Positions 1 to 8,120 of a stretch of DNA of 54,515 nucleotides are shown here, one piece after another. The notes under the pieces were generated by a model. It was not told where the DNA came from and did no database searches. It saw nothing but the letters and a program-made list of their open reading frames with translations. The position numbers and the translations under genes were made by a program. Every line of letters starts with the position of its first letter. Position 1 is the first letter of the stretch. This DNA comes from an uncultured Eisenbergiella sp. (GTDB lineage Bacteria; Bacillota; Clostridia; Lachnospirales; Lachnospiraceae): NCBI GenBank assembly GCA_910585455.1, contig CAJUEL010000034.1:1-54515 (forward strand), written 5' to 3'.

Positions 1-4
1 GGAG

Positions 5-40
5 TAACTTCCACCTTTGGATGAATGGGGGTGGAAGTTA
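5..40. terminator. Hairpin at window edge, possible terminator
   Basis: An 11-bp perfect inverted repeat (5-15 with 30-40, stem TAACTTCCACC) encloses a 14-nt loop. No long T-run follows on either strand, so it may be the terminator of a gene outside the window or another hairpin. Nothing in it codes for protein. Confidence 0.4.
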
Positions 41-91
41 GTTTGGAAATTGAGTTATTTTAATTTTTTAAAAAATTTGCTCATATTTCAC

Positions 92-120
92 TTGCCAAAC
101 GCGACAAATTCTGCTATCAT
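92..120 (+). promoter_or_regulatory. Sigma-A type promoter for rpmB
   Basis: TTGCCA (92-97) and TATCAT (115-120) are separated by exactly 17 nt. The expected transcript start lies near 127, leaving a leader of about 40 nt that ends in an AGGAGGTG ribosome site in front of rpmB. Confidence 0.75.
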
Positions 121-168
121 ACAAATGTTGTCAGCCGAACGGCTAATATAAGTTGAGGAGGTGCAATC

Positions 169-354
169 ATGGCAAAATGCGATATTTGTGGTAAGGGCGC
201 TCATTTTGGACACAACGTTAGCCATTCCAATAGAAAAACCAACCGCATCTGGAATTCGAACGTCAGAAGCGTAAAATGCAAGGTGAACGGCGGCGCACGT
301 AAAATGCACGTTTGTACGAGCTGCTTAAAGTCCGGCAAAGTGGAAAGAGCATAA
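169..354 (+). CDS. rpmB: 50S ribosomal protein L28
   Basis: This is a 61-residue basic protein of the large ribosomal subunit. It starts MAKCDICGKG, followed by a GHNVSHSNRKTNR block and a C-terminal CTSCLKSGKV. The CxxC pairs at residues 4-7 and near 50-53 mark the zinc-binding (C+) form of L28. Length and motif order match the bacterial family. A strong AGGAGGTG site precedes the ATG. It is a single-gene transcript: a 17-nt-spaced promoter lies upstream and an intrinsic terminator directly downstream. The neighbouring genes run on the other strand. Identification is secure. Confidence 0.98.
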   Translation: MAKCDICGKGAHFGHNVSHSNRKTNRIWNSNVRSVKCKVNGGARKMHVCTSCLKSGKVERA

Positions 355-366
355 TATCTGCGAACC

Positions 367-398
367 AAAAAGACTGTCTGCGGGCGGTCTTTTTTTAT
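367..398 (+). terminator. Intrinsic terminator of rpmB
   Basis: AAAAGACTG pairs with CGGTCTTTT (one G-T pair) around an 8-nt loop and is followed by an uninterrupted T-run. It begins 13 nt after the rpmB stop codon. The A-run on the 5' side could let it act in both directions. Confidence 0.85.
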
Positions 399-556
399 TT
401 GATTTGTAGAAAGAAGGCTGTGAGGGAATCGCCCCGGCGGAGTATCCAGACCGGTCCATGGGGAGGAGGCTTTGCGGCATCACGGCAGCAGGCATCATGA
501 TTCTCGCCGCCGTGATGCTGTGGCTTTTTCGCTCCCTGTATCTGTTTTCTACCATT

Positions 557-706
557 TTATTCCGAGTCTCCGCAGCTTAATACGATATAGCTTGCCACCA
601 ACAGGAGCAGTGCGAAGATCGTTCCGAAAATTCTGTATCTGAAAAAAAGCATGAGCAGCATCCCTATCGCCACCCAGAAAATGGCAAACGCTATGATCCG
701 GTACAT
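557..706 (-). CDS. Small hydrophobic membrane protein, function unknown
   Basis: About 49 residues starting MYRIIAFAIFWVAIG, with two closely spaced hydrophobic segments and a short polar tail (CGDSE). The open frame can be extended upstream to 790. I prefer the ATG at 706 because the extension is basic and unlike a membrane protein, and GAGGG lies just upstream of 706. It is the last gene of the minus-strand series that begins with the NUDIX gene, but 199 nt separate it from gerW, so co-transcription is uncertain. I do not recognise a family. Confidence 0.55.
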   Translation of the reverse strand: MYRIIAFAIFWVAIGMLLMLFFRYRIFGTIFALLLLVASYIVLSCGDSE

Positions 707-905
707 ACCTGCGCCCTCGAATGCAGTCCTTTCTATTACTTTATGCCGGGTTTTTTTGAAAATGCATGCGCCTTTGCGATCATAGTTCATTTATAAATTA
801 TGCTGCATGAAATCGCTGCTTTTGTAAAAGAAAAAAGCTCCCGCTGGCATAGGCACAATGCGCTTCCTGTCCCATACCGGCAGCAGCTTCTTCTTCGATG
901 CTGCA

Positions 906-1313
906 TTATTCTTCGGGAAAAGCGGCGTCCACCGCTTCCTCATCGCTCATCATCTCAGGCTTTGGCGCCGTGAATTTGTCCACGATATCGGGAATCATAT
1001 CCAGAATCTTCGTCACGCCATCCTGATTTTTGATATTGACCAGCTTTGTCTGCCCGTTCTTGATCAGCAAAACTGCGCTGGGGGACATTTTCCCGCTCAT
1101 GCCGCCCGCACCGCCGTTCTTTTTGGAATCCTTTCCCGCGCCGCAGCTCGCTCCCGCGCCGATGCCGAAAGAGATATCCACGAGGGGAATGATGATGGTA
1201 TCGTCAACCTTTGTTGCCTCACCCACCACCGTTTTCGTACTGAATACGGACTCTGCTCCCTTCATGAGAGATTCCATGACAGAGCCGAAATTATTGTCCT
1301 TATTTTCCGCCAT
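906..1313 (-). CDS. gerW: GerW/YtfJ family sporulation protein
   Basis: 135 residues matching the YtfJ/GerW family. It has an N-terminal segment with SLMKGAESVFSTKTVVGE, a central VDDTIIIPLVDISFG core, a glycine-rich stretch, and a C-terminal SAVLLIKNG block. In Bacillus subtilis the family acts in spore germination through L-alanine receptors (established knowledge). Homologues across Clostridia usually sit beside a DUF2953 gene, as here. Its ATG directly abuts the stop of the upstream DUF2953 gene and has a strong AAGGAGG site, so the two are translated from one message. It is a good marker that the organism forms endospores. Confidence 0.9.
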   Translation of the reverse strand: MAENKDNNFGSVMESLMKGAESVFSTKTVVGEATKVDDTIIIPLVDISFGIGAGASCGAGKDSKKNGGAGGMSGKMSPSAVLLIKNGQTKLVNIKNQDGVTKILDMIPDIVDKFTAPKPEMMSDEEAVDAAFPEE

Positions 1314-2363
1314 TTATGCTTCCTCCTTTTTGCGTAGCATTTTCATGAGTTTTCTGAAATTTCTGTTGATGACTATGCGGAGCGCGCACGCCAGAAGCAC
1401 CGCCAGCGTGATGTGCCCCTTCATGTAAAAATTACCTTCCAAACGCTTCCTGTCAAAATCCGGCTCAATCTGCAGCCGTTGTCCCAAAAACGGATACAAC
1501 ATCCCCTGCACTGCAAGAATCTGCCCCGTGGATGCCGGGTCTCCCGTCCCGACGCACAGATATATCTGCAGCCTTCCCGGAAGGACATGCCGCAAAATTT
1601 TCCGAAGCTGCCCAAAGGTGAGGGCGGCCAGCTGCTTTGTCTCCTCACGCCGCAAAATGGCAAGATACCGGGCGACCGTCTTTCGAACCTGTTCTATTTT
1701 AGCACAGATCGCCGCATATTTGTCCCCGCAATTTCTGAAAATTGCATAAACTTTCTCTAACAGGCTGTCCAGAAAACACCAGACGCCATCAGCCGACGCC
1801 TCTTCCTGCTCCGCCTGCCGTTCTTCCCCGTTCCCATCCGGCGCAACGGACTCCTCCGCCTTCTGCGCAGCACTTTCAACCGGCTCCTGCTCTGCAGCGG
1901 AGGCCTTCTCATTTTCCTGAGCTGCAGTCTGTTTGGCAGCTTTGCCGGCATCGGAGGCCTTTGCCGGTTCCTTTCCGGGAGCTTCTACCTGTTCCCGTCC
2001 GCTCTCCGATTCCTTTACAACGCCGCTTTCCTGTTCTGCGGCAGTCTCCTGACCGGCAGTGCTCTCTTCCTGTTCCTTCTCTGACCGGCGTCTACGCTTC
2101 TTTTTCTTTTCCCGCTTCGGCAAAAGCTGTATCCCGGCAAGGCGCACGCAAAACGTCAGCCCTTCATCAAAGGCTGCCCTGCATGTGACCAGATGTGCAA
2201 GCCAGCTCACCTTGATTGTGCCGACAGGCTTTTCCTGCCAGGCTCCCTGCGCGCTGTAGCGCACGGGCGCCAGCAAAACAAGAAGCGCTGCGGTAAGAAG
2301 AATTCCAATCAAAATGAGCAAAACGATTCCAATCACTTTGAGGATTGTCAAAAAAACCGTCAT
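1314..2363 (-). CDS. DUF2953 (YtfI-like) membrane protein
   Basis: 349 residues. An N-terminal transmembrane segment (about 8-32) leads into VLLAPVRYSAQG, typical of DUF2953. A long low-complexity linker rich in Glu, Ala and Lys (about 80-190) follows, then a conserved C-terminal part with a second hydrophobic segment (HITLAVLLACALRI). The family is paired with GerW in spore formers and is thought to act in sporulation, but its biochemical role is unknown. GGGAGGG precedes the ATG. The charged linker is much longer than in YtfI of Bacillus, which is common for such linkers. Confidence 0.82.
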   Translation of the reverse strand: MTVFLTILKVIGIVLLILIGILLTAALLVLLAPVRYSAQGAWQEKPVGTIKVSWLAHLVTCRAAFDEGLTFCVRLAGIQLLPKREKKKKRRRRSEKEQEESTAGQETAAEQESGVVKESESGREQVEAPGKEPAKASDAGKAAKQTAAQENEKASAAEQEPVESAAQKAEESVAPDGNGEERQAEQEEASADGVWCFLDSLLEKVYAIFRNCGDKYAAICAKIEQVRKTVARYLAILRREETKQLAALTFGQLRKILRHVLPGRLQIYLCVGTGDPASTGQILAVQGMLYPFLGQRLQIEPDFDRKRLEGNFYMKGHITLAVLLACALRIVINRNFRKLMKMLRKKEEA

Positions 2364-2375
2364 CCCGTCCCTCCC

Positions 2376-2693
2376 TTAAGCCTGCCCTGCCGTCTTAAGC
2401 AGATATCCTTTGATATCGCCTTCCATTCCGGCTGCAAGCGTGTCGGCGAGCATTTTCCCCACAAGCTGATACGCCTCTCCCTTGTCTTTGGCGACCCCAA
2501 CCACGTACAGGTTCTTTTTATCAAAATGCTTTTGCTTTAACAGGGCGCAGTGAAAAATGTCAAGCTGGTCGTTATTTTGAGAAAGCGCGATCACATAGAT
2601 CTGAAACTGTCCCGCTCCCACATAGAGCCTCCATTTTACCCGATGTATGTTTTTCACCGATTCTCCCACGTAAAGTCCGCGATAAAATTTCAT
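2376..2693 (-). CDS. Conserved small protein, function unknown
   Basis: 105 residues beginning MKFYRGLYVGES. It appears cytoplasmic with mixed alpha/beta character and has no signal peptide or membrane segment. It lies 12 nt upstream of the DUF2953 gene and 75 nt downstream of the NUDIX gene, in the same direction, so it is probably part of one transcript with gerW. The start is the only ATG near the 5' end, but the ribosome site is poor: GGGG lies about 13 nt upstream. I do not recognise the family. The location suggests a Clostridia-specific partner of the sporulation pair, but that is inference only. Confidence 0.65.
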   Translation of the reverse strand: MKFYRGLYVGESVKNIHRVKWRLYVGAGQFQIYVIALSQNNDQLDIFHCALLKQKHFDKKNLYVVGVAKDKGEAYQLVGKMLADTLAAGMEGDIKGYLLKTAGQA

Positions 2694-2768
2694 AATAATA
2701 GCTTACCCCAAAAAATCCTGAATAGACGTAAGCGTCCAGCCAGGCTGAACGCTTATCGTGAACGGCCG

Positions 2769-3221
2769 TCAATAATATTTGCGGCTTCCCCAGAGATTGC
2801 TCTTCTTCAATTCCAGATACTCATGATACGCGCGCTCCAGAATCTGCTTTTCATTGGCAAATTTCAACAGATGATATGCCTCGTGATACTTGTAAAATCC
2901 GGAATCTACAAAATACTCTTCCCTTTGCGGCTTGCTGTAATAACTGTCCGCCATCATTAAATACCAGTGGACTTCCTTTTCCACGGTGTCTTCCGGCACA
3001 TTGAACGAATATTCGCTCTTGCCCACATACTTGATGATGGATGCCCTGGAGCCACTTTCCTCCAGTACCTCACGCAGCGCGGTCTGCTTATAGTCCTCGC
3101 CCGCCTCCACAGTTCCCTTGGGCAGTACCCATCCTTCATATTTGTTCCTGTAATTTTTATAAAGGAGAAGGATCTTCCCACGGAAAATTACCACACCGCC
3201 GCAGCTCGTTGCCTCAATCAT
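2769..3221 (-). CDS. NUDIX hydrolase
   Basis: 150 residues with a full NUDIX box. After GWVLPKGTVEAG, the signature runs G-x5-E-x7-REVLEESG (about residues 35-57), supplying the metal-binding glutamates that cleave a nucleoside diphosphate linked to another group. The N-terminus, EATSCGGVVIFRGK, resembles bis(nucleosyl)polyphosphate hydrolases of the MutT/Ap4A type, but the substrate cannot be told from sequence. The C-terminal third, with a Tyr-rich HEAYHLLKFANE segment, is typical of Lachnospiraceae homologues. A well-spaced promoter lies upstream. It is first in the series leading to gerW. Confidence 0.9.
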   Translation of the reverse strand: MIEATSCGGVVIFRGKILLLYKNYRNKYEGWVLPKGTVEAGEDYKQTALREVLEESGSRASIIKYVGKSEYSFNVPEDTVEKEVHWYLMMADSYYSKPQREEYFVDSGFYKYHEAYHLLKFANEKQILERAYHEYLELKKSNLWGSRKYY

Positions 3222-3262
3222 TGCAATCCCTCCTGTCCGGCGATACCCGATTTCTATTCACA

Positions 3263-3291
3263 AGTATATCCTAAATCCAACCGCAGGGCAA
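3263..3291 (-). promoter_or_regulatory. Promoter of the NUDIX-gerW series
   Basis: On the minus strand TTGCCC (3291-3286) and TATACT (3268-3263) are 17 nt apart. The predicted start is about 35 nt upstream of the NUDIX ATG, which has an AGGAGGG site. Confidence 0.65.
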
Positions 3292-3370
3292 GTCCATTCT
3301 CATAAAAATTGCAAATAGATGAGTTTTGTGGGGCAGTTTATGACAAAACCGGGGAAGTGGCTAAGCGGAC

Positions 3371-3694
3371 GCGGAGTGGCAGGCGCAGGGCGGATATGGC
3401 GGCAGACTTTGGGGCGGGCTTTCTTTGGCACGCAGCCGGAAAAGGTATTTTTGTGCGGTATTATCCAAAGCGGTCAATTTCTGCAAACCGGCATTCCATT
3501 CCAAAAGCGCAGCGGGGCGCGATGAACTCACTTCGTTCGGACAGTATCGCGCCCAGCTGCTGGAATGTTCTGCCCGTTTGCGGAAATTGATCCGTTTTGG
3601 ATACAGCCGCGCAAAAATACCTTTTCCGGCTGCGCGCCAAAGAAAGCCCGCCCCAAAGTCTGCCGCCATATCCGCCCTGCGCCTGCCACTCCGC
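3371..3694. repeat. Giant intergenic hairpin, copy 1 of a structured repeat family
   Basis: The 727 nt between the NUDIX gene and the TetR gene hold one long inverted repeat and no convincing gene. The left arm begins at 3371 and the right arm ends at 3694. The outer 90 bp of the arms are almost perfectly complementary (for example GGCGGCAGACTTTGGGGC and its complement). The inner part has several mismatches and is closed by GCGCGAT/ATCGCGC around a 22-nt loop at 3524-3545 that starts GAACTCACTTCGTTCGGAC. The same loop closes a second giant hairpin at 16307-16622. Short open frames cross both arms but look like by-products of the palindrome. No transposase or terminal signature of an insertion sequence is present. 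Confidence 0.9.
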
Positions 3695-3878
3695 TGTTTC
3701 TCTTTCCCATAGGACGATTTATTTTCATGGTTTGCTGCATTCGCCCATAAAAATCGCTTCGTGAGGGGGCTAATGCCTGCTACCGGCACGATTTCTCCCG
3801 GTCTGTACGATGAACGCAAAGACCTGTCTGAACTGTTATGTTGAATGGCAAGTTATCTATAAAGTTCATGTGTAATTA

Positions 3879-3907
3879 TTGACATGATGAAGAATTTATA
3901 TTATAAT
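3879..3907 (+). promoter_or_regulatory. Consensus sigma-A promoter for the TetR-protease pair
   Basis: TTGACA (3879-3884) and TATAAT (3902-3907) are 17 nt apart, a perfect match to the vegetative consensus. Such a strong promoter is often found where a repressor holds it off. A candidate operator lies immediately downstream. Confidence 0.85.
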
Positions 3908-3912
3908 CATCG

Positions 3913-3934
3913 TTATATAACATAAATTATATAA
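3913..3934 (+). promoter_or_regulatory. Candidate TetR operator (dyad)
   Basis: TTATATAA occurs at 3913-3920 and again at 3927-3934, separated by CATAAA, forming a dyad just downstream of the -10 box, where a bound repressor would block initiation. The region is AT-rich, so some symmetry is expected by chance. Autoregulation is inferred from position. Confidence 0.45.
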
Positions 3935-3948
3935 AGGAGGAAATCTGG

Positions 3949-4515
3949 ATGCCGCCAAAAGTGAAGATTACGAAGGATATGGTGATAGATGCGGCTTTTG
4001 AGGTTACGAGGGCTGAGGGGGCAGAGAATGTCAATGCGCGGACGGTTGCGAAGAGGCTTGGATGCTCTACCCAGCCGATCATGTATCATTTCGCTAAAAT
4101 TGAGGATATGAAGAGAGCGGCCTATGAGAAGCTGAACCGGTTTCATACAGAATATCTGATGCATGTCAATCCGCAGGAGGATGTCATGCTCGGGATCGGG
4201 TTGAATTATATCCGCTTTGCACAGGAGGAGCCGCATCTATTCCGTTTTCTGTTTCAATCGGGCTTTGCTACGGAAAGCAGCATTCTGCAGATGGTGGATT
4301 CTCCGGAACTGGAACCTGTTCTTTGCGCAATGCAGGCGGAAATGAAATTGAACAGAGAGCAAACAAAGGAGGTCTTTTTGACCCTCGCCATGTTCGTACA
4401 CGGATATGCCAGCTTACTCGTCAACAACGCGCTGAAGCATGATGAAGCTGCCATGATAGTTCTGCTGGAGCGGGTCTATCGCGGCGCAAGACTCGCATTG
4501 GAGGTAGAAAAATGA
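3949..4515 (+). CDS. TetR/AcrR family transcriptional regulator
   Basis: 188 residues. The N-terminal DNA-binding domain (about 8-55) has a helix-turn-helix at NARTVAKRLGCSTQPIMYHF. The helical C-terminal half resembles the TetR_C/WHG-type ligand domains and ends near residue 188. AAAGGAGG lies about 8 nt before the ATG. The last codons overlap the next gene by 4 nt (ATGA), so it is co-translated with a CAAX-type membrane protease. It probably represses its own operon, and the ligand is unknown. Confidence 0.92.
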   Translation: MPPKVKITKDMVIDAAFEVTRAEGAENVNARTVAKRLGCSTQPIMYHFAKIEDMKRAAYEKLNRFHTEYLMHVNPQEDVMLGIGLNYIRFAQEEPHLFRFLFQSGFATESSILQMVDSPELEPVLCAMQAEMKLNREQTKEVFLTLAMFVHGYASLLVNNALKHDEAAMIVLLERVYRGARLALEVEK

Positions 4516-5270
4516 TGAAAAAGCTGTATGAAAGAAATGAATTAGCCTTTGCCCTCGCCTGGATTGCGCTGTATTGTGTTCTGCAATCTCTGGCAAATTC
4601 GATCAATCCGGCAATCGGGATTGAAAGCTTTGCCAACGCGGTGTGCAACGTACTTTTATCCGTGCTTTTATTTGGCTTCCTATGGAAAAACGGACTGTTT
4701 GCGCGCTACGGATTTTGCAGAACTGACGTCCCCGCCCGGTGTTTTCTGTGGTATATCCCGCTTTTGCTGTTGGCATCACATAATCTCTGGAACGGAGCGG
4801 CGGTCAATTTTCCTCTGACCGGCACGCTCTTCTATCTGATCAACATGCTGTTTGTCGGCTTTGTGGAGGAGGTGCTTTTCCGGGGCTTTCTGTTTAGGGC
4901 GATCGCAAAGGACAGCGTAAAGGAGGCTGTCATCATTTCCAGCGTTACCTTTGGGCTGGGGCATATTCTGAATCTCATAAACGGCAGGGGAATGGCGTTA
5001 ATTCCAAACCTTTGTCAGGTTTTCGGGGCGATCGCGATCGGCTTCCTTTTTGTGACGATATTTTACCGTGGCGGCAGTCTGATTCCCTGCATTCTCACCC
5101 ATTCCGCAATCGATGTGGTGAGCGCCTTCGGCAGCGAAGCAGGACTGACGGATGAAAAGCGAATCCTGTTCAGCCTTTCCCGGATTGTCATCGTTGTGGC
5201 TTATACACTGATCCTCACAAAGACTCTTCCGAAAAAGCAGGGATTCTCTGCTGATGACAGCGCATCATAG
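4512..5270 (+). CDS. CPBP (Rce1/Abi) family intramembrane protease
   Basis: 252 residues with about six to seven hydrophobic segments and the three family motifs. These are FVEEVLFRGFL (Glu119, Glu120, Arg124), the FGLGHILN motif (His151) and, near residue 198, LTHSAIDVV. These polar residues form the intramembrane glutamic protease site in the family. Bacterial members process peptides such as bacteriocin immunity proteins or regulate surface traits, and the substrate here is unknown. It overlaps the TetR gene by 4 nt, so the regulator probably controls it. It converges on the penicillin-binding protein gene; I saw no clear terminator between them. Confidence 0.9.
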   Translation: MMKKLYERNELAFALAWIALYCVLQSLANSINPAIGIESFANAVCNVLLSVLLFGFLWKNGLFARYGFCRTDVPARCFLWYIPLLLLASHNLWNGAAVNFPLTGTLFYLINMLFVGFVEEVLFRGFLFRAIAKDSVKEAVIISSVTFGLGHILNLINGRGMALIPNLCQVFGAIAIGFLFVTIFYRGGSLIPCILTHSAIDVVSAFGSEAGLTDEKRILFSLSRIVIVVAYTLILTKTLPKKQGFSADDSAS

Positions 5271-5334
5271 CACCATGAACAAATCAATTCATTACGCTTC
5301 ACATCTGCTGTTGGAAACGGAACAATTGCATGCT

Positions 5335-6813
5335 TCATTCATTTCCGGACAATGCCCAATAAGCGTCAAAAACCCGCCGCGCCAGCGGCACCGCGTAATC
5401 GCCGCCGGAGCCGATGCGCTCCACGATCACGGTCACCGCAATCTGGGGATCCTCTACGGGCGAAAATCCCGTAAACCACGCATGGGAATCCTCCTTCTCC
5501 TCGTTGAATTCCGCGCTTCCTGTTTTTCCGGCACAGGTATAAGACATCTCCTTCAAGCCTCTGCCGGTGCCGTCCTGCACGACACCCGCCATCAGCTCCG
5601 TAAGGCTTTGGGCTTCTATGTCAGTCATGAGCCGTTTGTACTCCTCCGGCGCATTTTCCTTTAACACCTTTCCGTTTGCGTTCACCACTTTATCCACCAC
5701 GATGGGGCGCATCAGCATGCCGCCGTTTGCGATGGCGGCGGTAATCATGTTGAGCTGCATCGGAGAAATCTGGGTTTTTCCCTGTCCGATGGCGGTCTGC
5801 ATGATCGTTTCTTCTTCATTTTCCCCAAAAAGCTGCACGGTTGTCTGCTTATAAGGAAGCGGAACGGGCAGCTCCTGATTGAACAAAAGCCCGTCGATGG
5901 TCTCCTGAAAATCCTCCCGGTCAAGGCGCATGCCGATATCCGCAAAGGCGCTGTTACAGGATTTTGCAAAGGCCGTAGAGAAATTTACCGCACCGTGCAC
6001 AGAACCGTGGAAGCAGTTAATCCTCTCTTCGCCGCTCTGGTAAAATCCATTGCACTGATAGGTATAGTTCTGCCAGGTCTCCGGGTACTGCCGCATATAG
6101 GACAGCGCCGTCACGATCTTGAAGGTGGAGCCGGGAGGATAAAGTCCCTGCGTCACCCGGTTTAAAAGCGCCGCGCTTTCCGTATCCGCATTGATCCTCT
6201 CCCAGTCCTCCCCGATCCGGTTCGGGTCAAAATCCGGCTTACTGACCATTGCCAGGATGCGCCCGGTTTTCACCTCGCTCACCACAATCGCGCCCTGATA
6301 GGCGCCCAGCGCATCGTAAGCGGCCTGCTGCAGTGTCGTGTCCAGACTGGTATACACATCATTGCCCGGATTTTTGACGCCGGCAAGCTCATTATCCAGC
6401 TTTTCCCGCTCGGAAACATCCGTATTGATCAGCAGATAGTTTTCCAGCTCTTCAATGCCTGTCCGCCCTTTTTGCGTATAGCCGACCACATGCGAAAAGA
6501 CCTCTCCAAACGGGTATTCCCGTATTTCTTCCTCCGCCTCTCCTGCAACCGTCTGTGCCAGCACCTTTTCATCCGCCGAATAAATAACGCCCCGCCGGTT
6601 CTCAGCCGCCAGCACCCTTTGCCGGGAATTATAGCTGTTGTTGAAAAGCTCCTCATGATTCGCTGTCACATAGCTTGTCAGGTATGCGAACAGTCCGCCG
6701 AAAAGAAGCAGAAAAAGCCCTGCCCACAGATACAGCTCTCTGTTATACCAGCTCCTGCTCTTTCCTGCCGCTTTCTTTTTCCTGCTTTGCTTTCTTTTTA
6801 CGCTGTTTTTCAA
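5335..6813 (-). CDS. Class B penicillin-binding protein (transpeptidase)
   Basis: 492 residues. A basic N-terminus is followed by one membrane anchor (about 29-49), a dimerisation region, and a penicillin-binding transpeptidase domain. The catalytic motifs are complete: S229-T-F-K in GLYPPGSTFK, S285-C-N, and K430-T-G in AGKTGSAEF. It cross-links peptidoglycan outside the membrane. There are no PASTA domains. At under 500 residues it resembles the short PbpA/PBP2 type that pairs with a RodA/FtsW protein. The start is a TTG with GAGG 9 nt upstream, overlapping the FtsW/RodA gene by 71 nt, so the two partners are translationally coupled. Confidence 0.93.
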   Translation of the reverse strand: MKNSVKRKQSRKKKAAGKSRSWYNRELYLWAGLFLLLFGGLFAYLTSYVTANHEELFNNSYNSRQRVLAAENRRGVIYSADEKVLAQTVAGEAEEEIREYPFGEVFSHVVGYTQKGRTGIEELENYLLINTDVSEREKLDNELAGVKNPGNDVYTSLDTTLQQAAYDALGAYQGAIVVSEVKTGRILAMVSKPDFDPNRIGEDWERINADTESAALLNRVTQGLYPPGSTFKIVTALSYMRQYPETWQNYTYQCNGFYQSGEERINCFHGSVHGAVNFSTAFAKSCNSAFADIGMRLDREDFQETIDGLLFNQELPVPLPYKQTTVQLFGENEEETIMQTAIGQGKTQISPMQLNMITAAIANGGMLMRPIVVDKVVNANGKVLKENAPEEYKRLMTDIEAQSLTELMAGVVQDGTGRGLKEMSYTCAGKTGSAEFNEEKEDSHAWFTGFSPVEDPQIAVTVIVERIGSGGDYAVPLARRVFDAYWALSGNE

Positions 6814-8119
6814 GTTTCATTTCCTCATCATGCCGCAGGACAAAAACGCCCTGTACCAAAAAGAACATCAGAATCGTCGCCGTAACGCTGCTCCCGCCAT
6901 AGCTGATAAAAGGGAGCGTCACCCCCGTCAGCGGAATGAACTTGCTGCCGCCGCCCACCGTCAAAAAGGTCTGGAACAAAAACAGCACGGCGTACCCCGC
7001 TGTCAGATTTCTCACAAAACCGTCCTTAATACTGCCGGCAAGCTGTATCACCAGCAAGAACAGCACGATTCCTGCGCCGATCACACCCATGCCGAATAAC
7101 AGCCCCATCTCCTCCACCACGGCAGAAAAGATAAAATCCGTATCCACATAAGGGATGTCCGAGGGCGTCCCCTTTCCGATGCCCAGCCCGAACAATCCCC
7201 CCCGGCTCATGGCAAAGAGCGACTGGGTGATCTGGTATCCCTGGTTATCAATCACGCTCCAGGGATCCTTCCATGCCTGAAACCGCACCTGCACATGGGA
7301 AAACAGCCGGTAAGCGCCTACCGAAGCGATCCCTCCCGCCAGCGTTCCCAACAAAAGGTATAACGGCTGATGCGCCGCGATCGTAATCATCGCCACATAG
7401 ACCACAAAGTAGATCAGAGCGCTTCCCAGATCCCGGGATACAACGAGCAGCAGGACATGCGCCGCCGCCCCCAGTCCCGCCAGAAAAATCCGCAGGATGC
7501 CGCTGTCCTTATCCAGAACGGATGCAAGAAACAGCACATACAGAATTTTGATAAATTCGGAGGGCTGAAAGGCGAACCCGAACAGGCTGACCGAAAGCTT
7601 CGAGCCTCTCGTCACCTGTCCCCAGATCGTAACCGCTCCCAGCACGAGAATGCCCACAGCCATAAAGCCCCAGCCCGCACTGCGCAGCAGCTTCCGGTAT
7701 CTTTTAAAAAACCATGGAAGAAACAGCCCTGCCACACAGGCGACCGCGGCGATAGCAAGCTGCCGCGTGGCCCGGTCAAAATTCAGCCTCGTCAGGATCA
7801 AAACCCCCGCCCCCAGCAGCATGCACATGTGATTGCACACAACCCGGCTGACGCCCGGATAAAGCAGCGATGCCAAAACGGGCAGCGCCAGCGTCAAAAG
7901 CTGTAAAAATGCGTATAGAATCAAATATTCCCTGCGCCCGGTGCGGATCAGGACGGTGAGATACGCAAAAAGCAGCGTCAGAAACAAAAAAACGCTTTGC
8001 ACATTCGCGATCATGTCCTGTCCCCTCCTCTGACACAGCGCCCAGACGCCGCACGCCAGAAAAAGGAACAAAAACAGCGTTATGAAATATTTGGAGTATA
8101 TCACCATAAAATGTGCCAC
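6743..8119 (-). CDS. FtsW/RodA/SpoVE family peptidoglycan glycosyltransferase
   Basis: 458 residues with roughly ten or more transmembrane helices. It carries SEDS-family blocks such as FQPSEFIKILYV, DLGSALIYF, GLGIGKG, and the C-terminal TGVTLPFISYGGSS. SEDS proteins polymerise lipid II in partnership with a class B PBP, which is the next gene. I place the start at the GTG at 8119. It has AAGGAG 9 nt upstream and lies directly after the stop of the U32 gene, whereas a longer open frame would run into that gene. Whether it serves elongation, division or the spore cortex cannot be told from sequence. The zapA gene in the same neighbourhood hints at division. Confidence 0.93.
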   Translation of the reverse strand: MAHFMVIYSKYFITLFLFLFLACGVWALCQRRGQDMIANVQSVFLFLTLLFAYLTVLIRTGRREYLILYAFLQLLTLALPVLASLLYPGVSRVVCNHMCMLLGAGVLILTRLNFDRATRQLAIAAVACVAGLFLPWFFKRYRKLLRSAGWGFMAVGILVLGAVTIWGQVTRGSKLSVSLFGFAFQPSEFIKILYVLFLASVLDKDSGILRIFLAGLGAAAHVLLLVVSRDLGSALIYFVVYVAMITIAAHQPLYLLLGTLAGGIASVGAYRLFSHVQVRFQAWKDPWSVIDNQGYQITQSLFAMSRGGLFGLGIGKGTPSDIPYVDTDFIFSAVVEEMGLLFGMGVIGAGIVLFLLVIQLAGSIKDGFVRNLTAGYAVLFLFQTFLTVGGGSKFIPLTGVTLPFISYGGSSVTATILMFFLVQGVFVLRHDEEMKLEKQRKKKAKQEKESGRKEQELV

Positions 8120-8120
8120 G

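Noticed and set aside
3371..3694. Giant hairpin as an insertion sequence or ordinary rho-independent terminator
   Set aside because: No transposase, no target duplication recognised, far too long for a terminator and no T-run. Its arms differ from copy 2 although the loop is identical, which does not fit recent transposition of a fixed element.
3361..3819. Short open frames running through the giant hairpin
   Set aside because: Frames open on both strands with mirror-image composition are expected from a GC-rich palindrome. There is no ribosome site and no family match. The same holds for 16443-16682.
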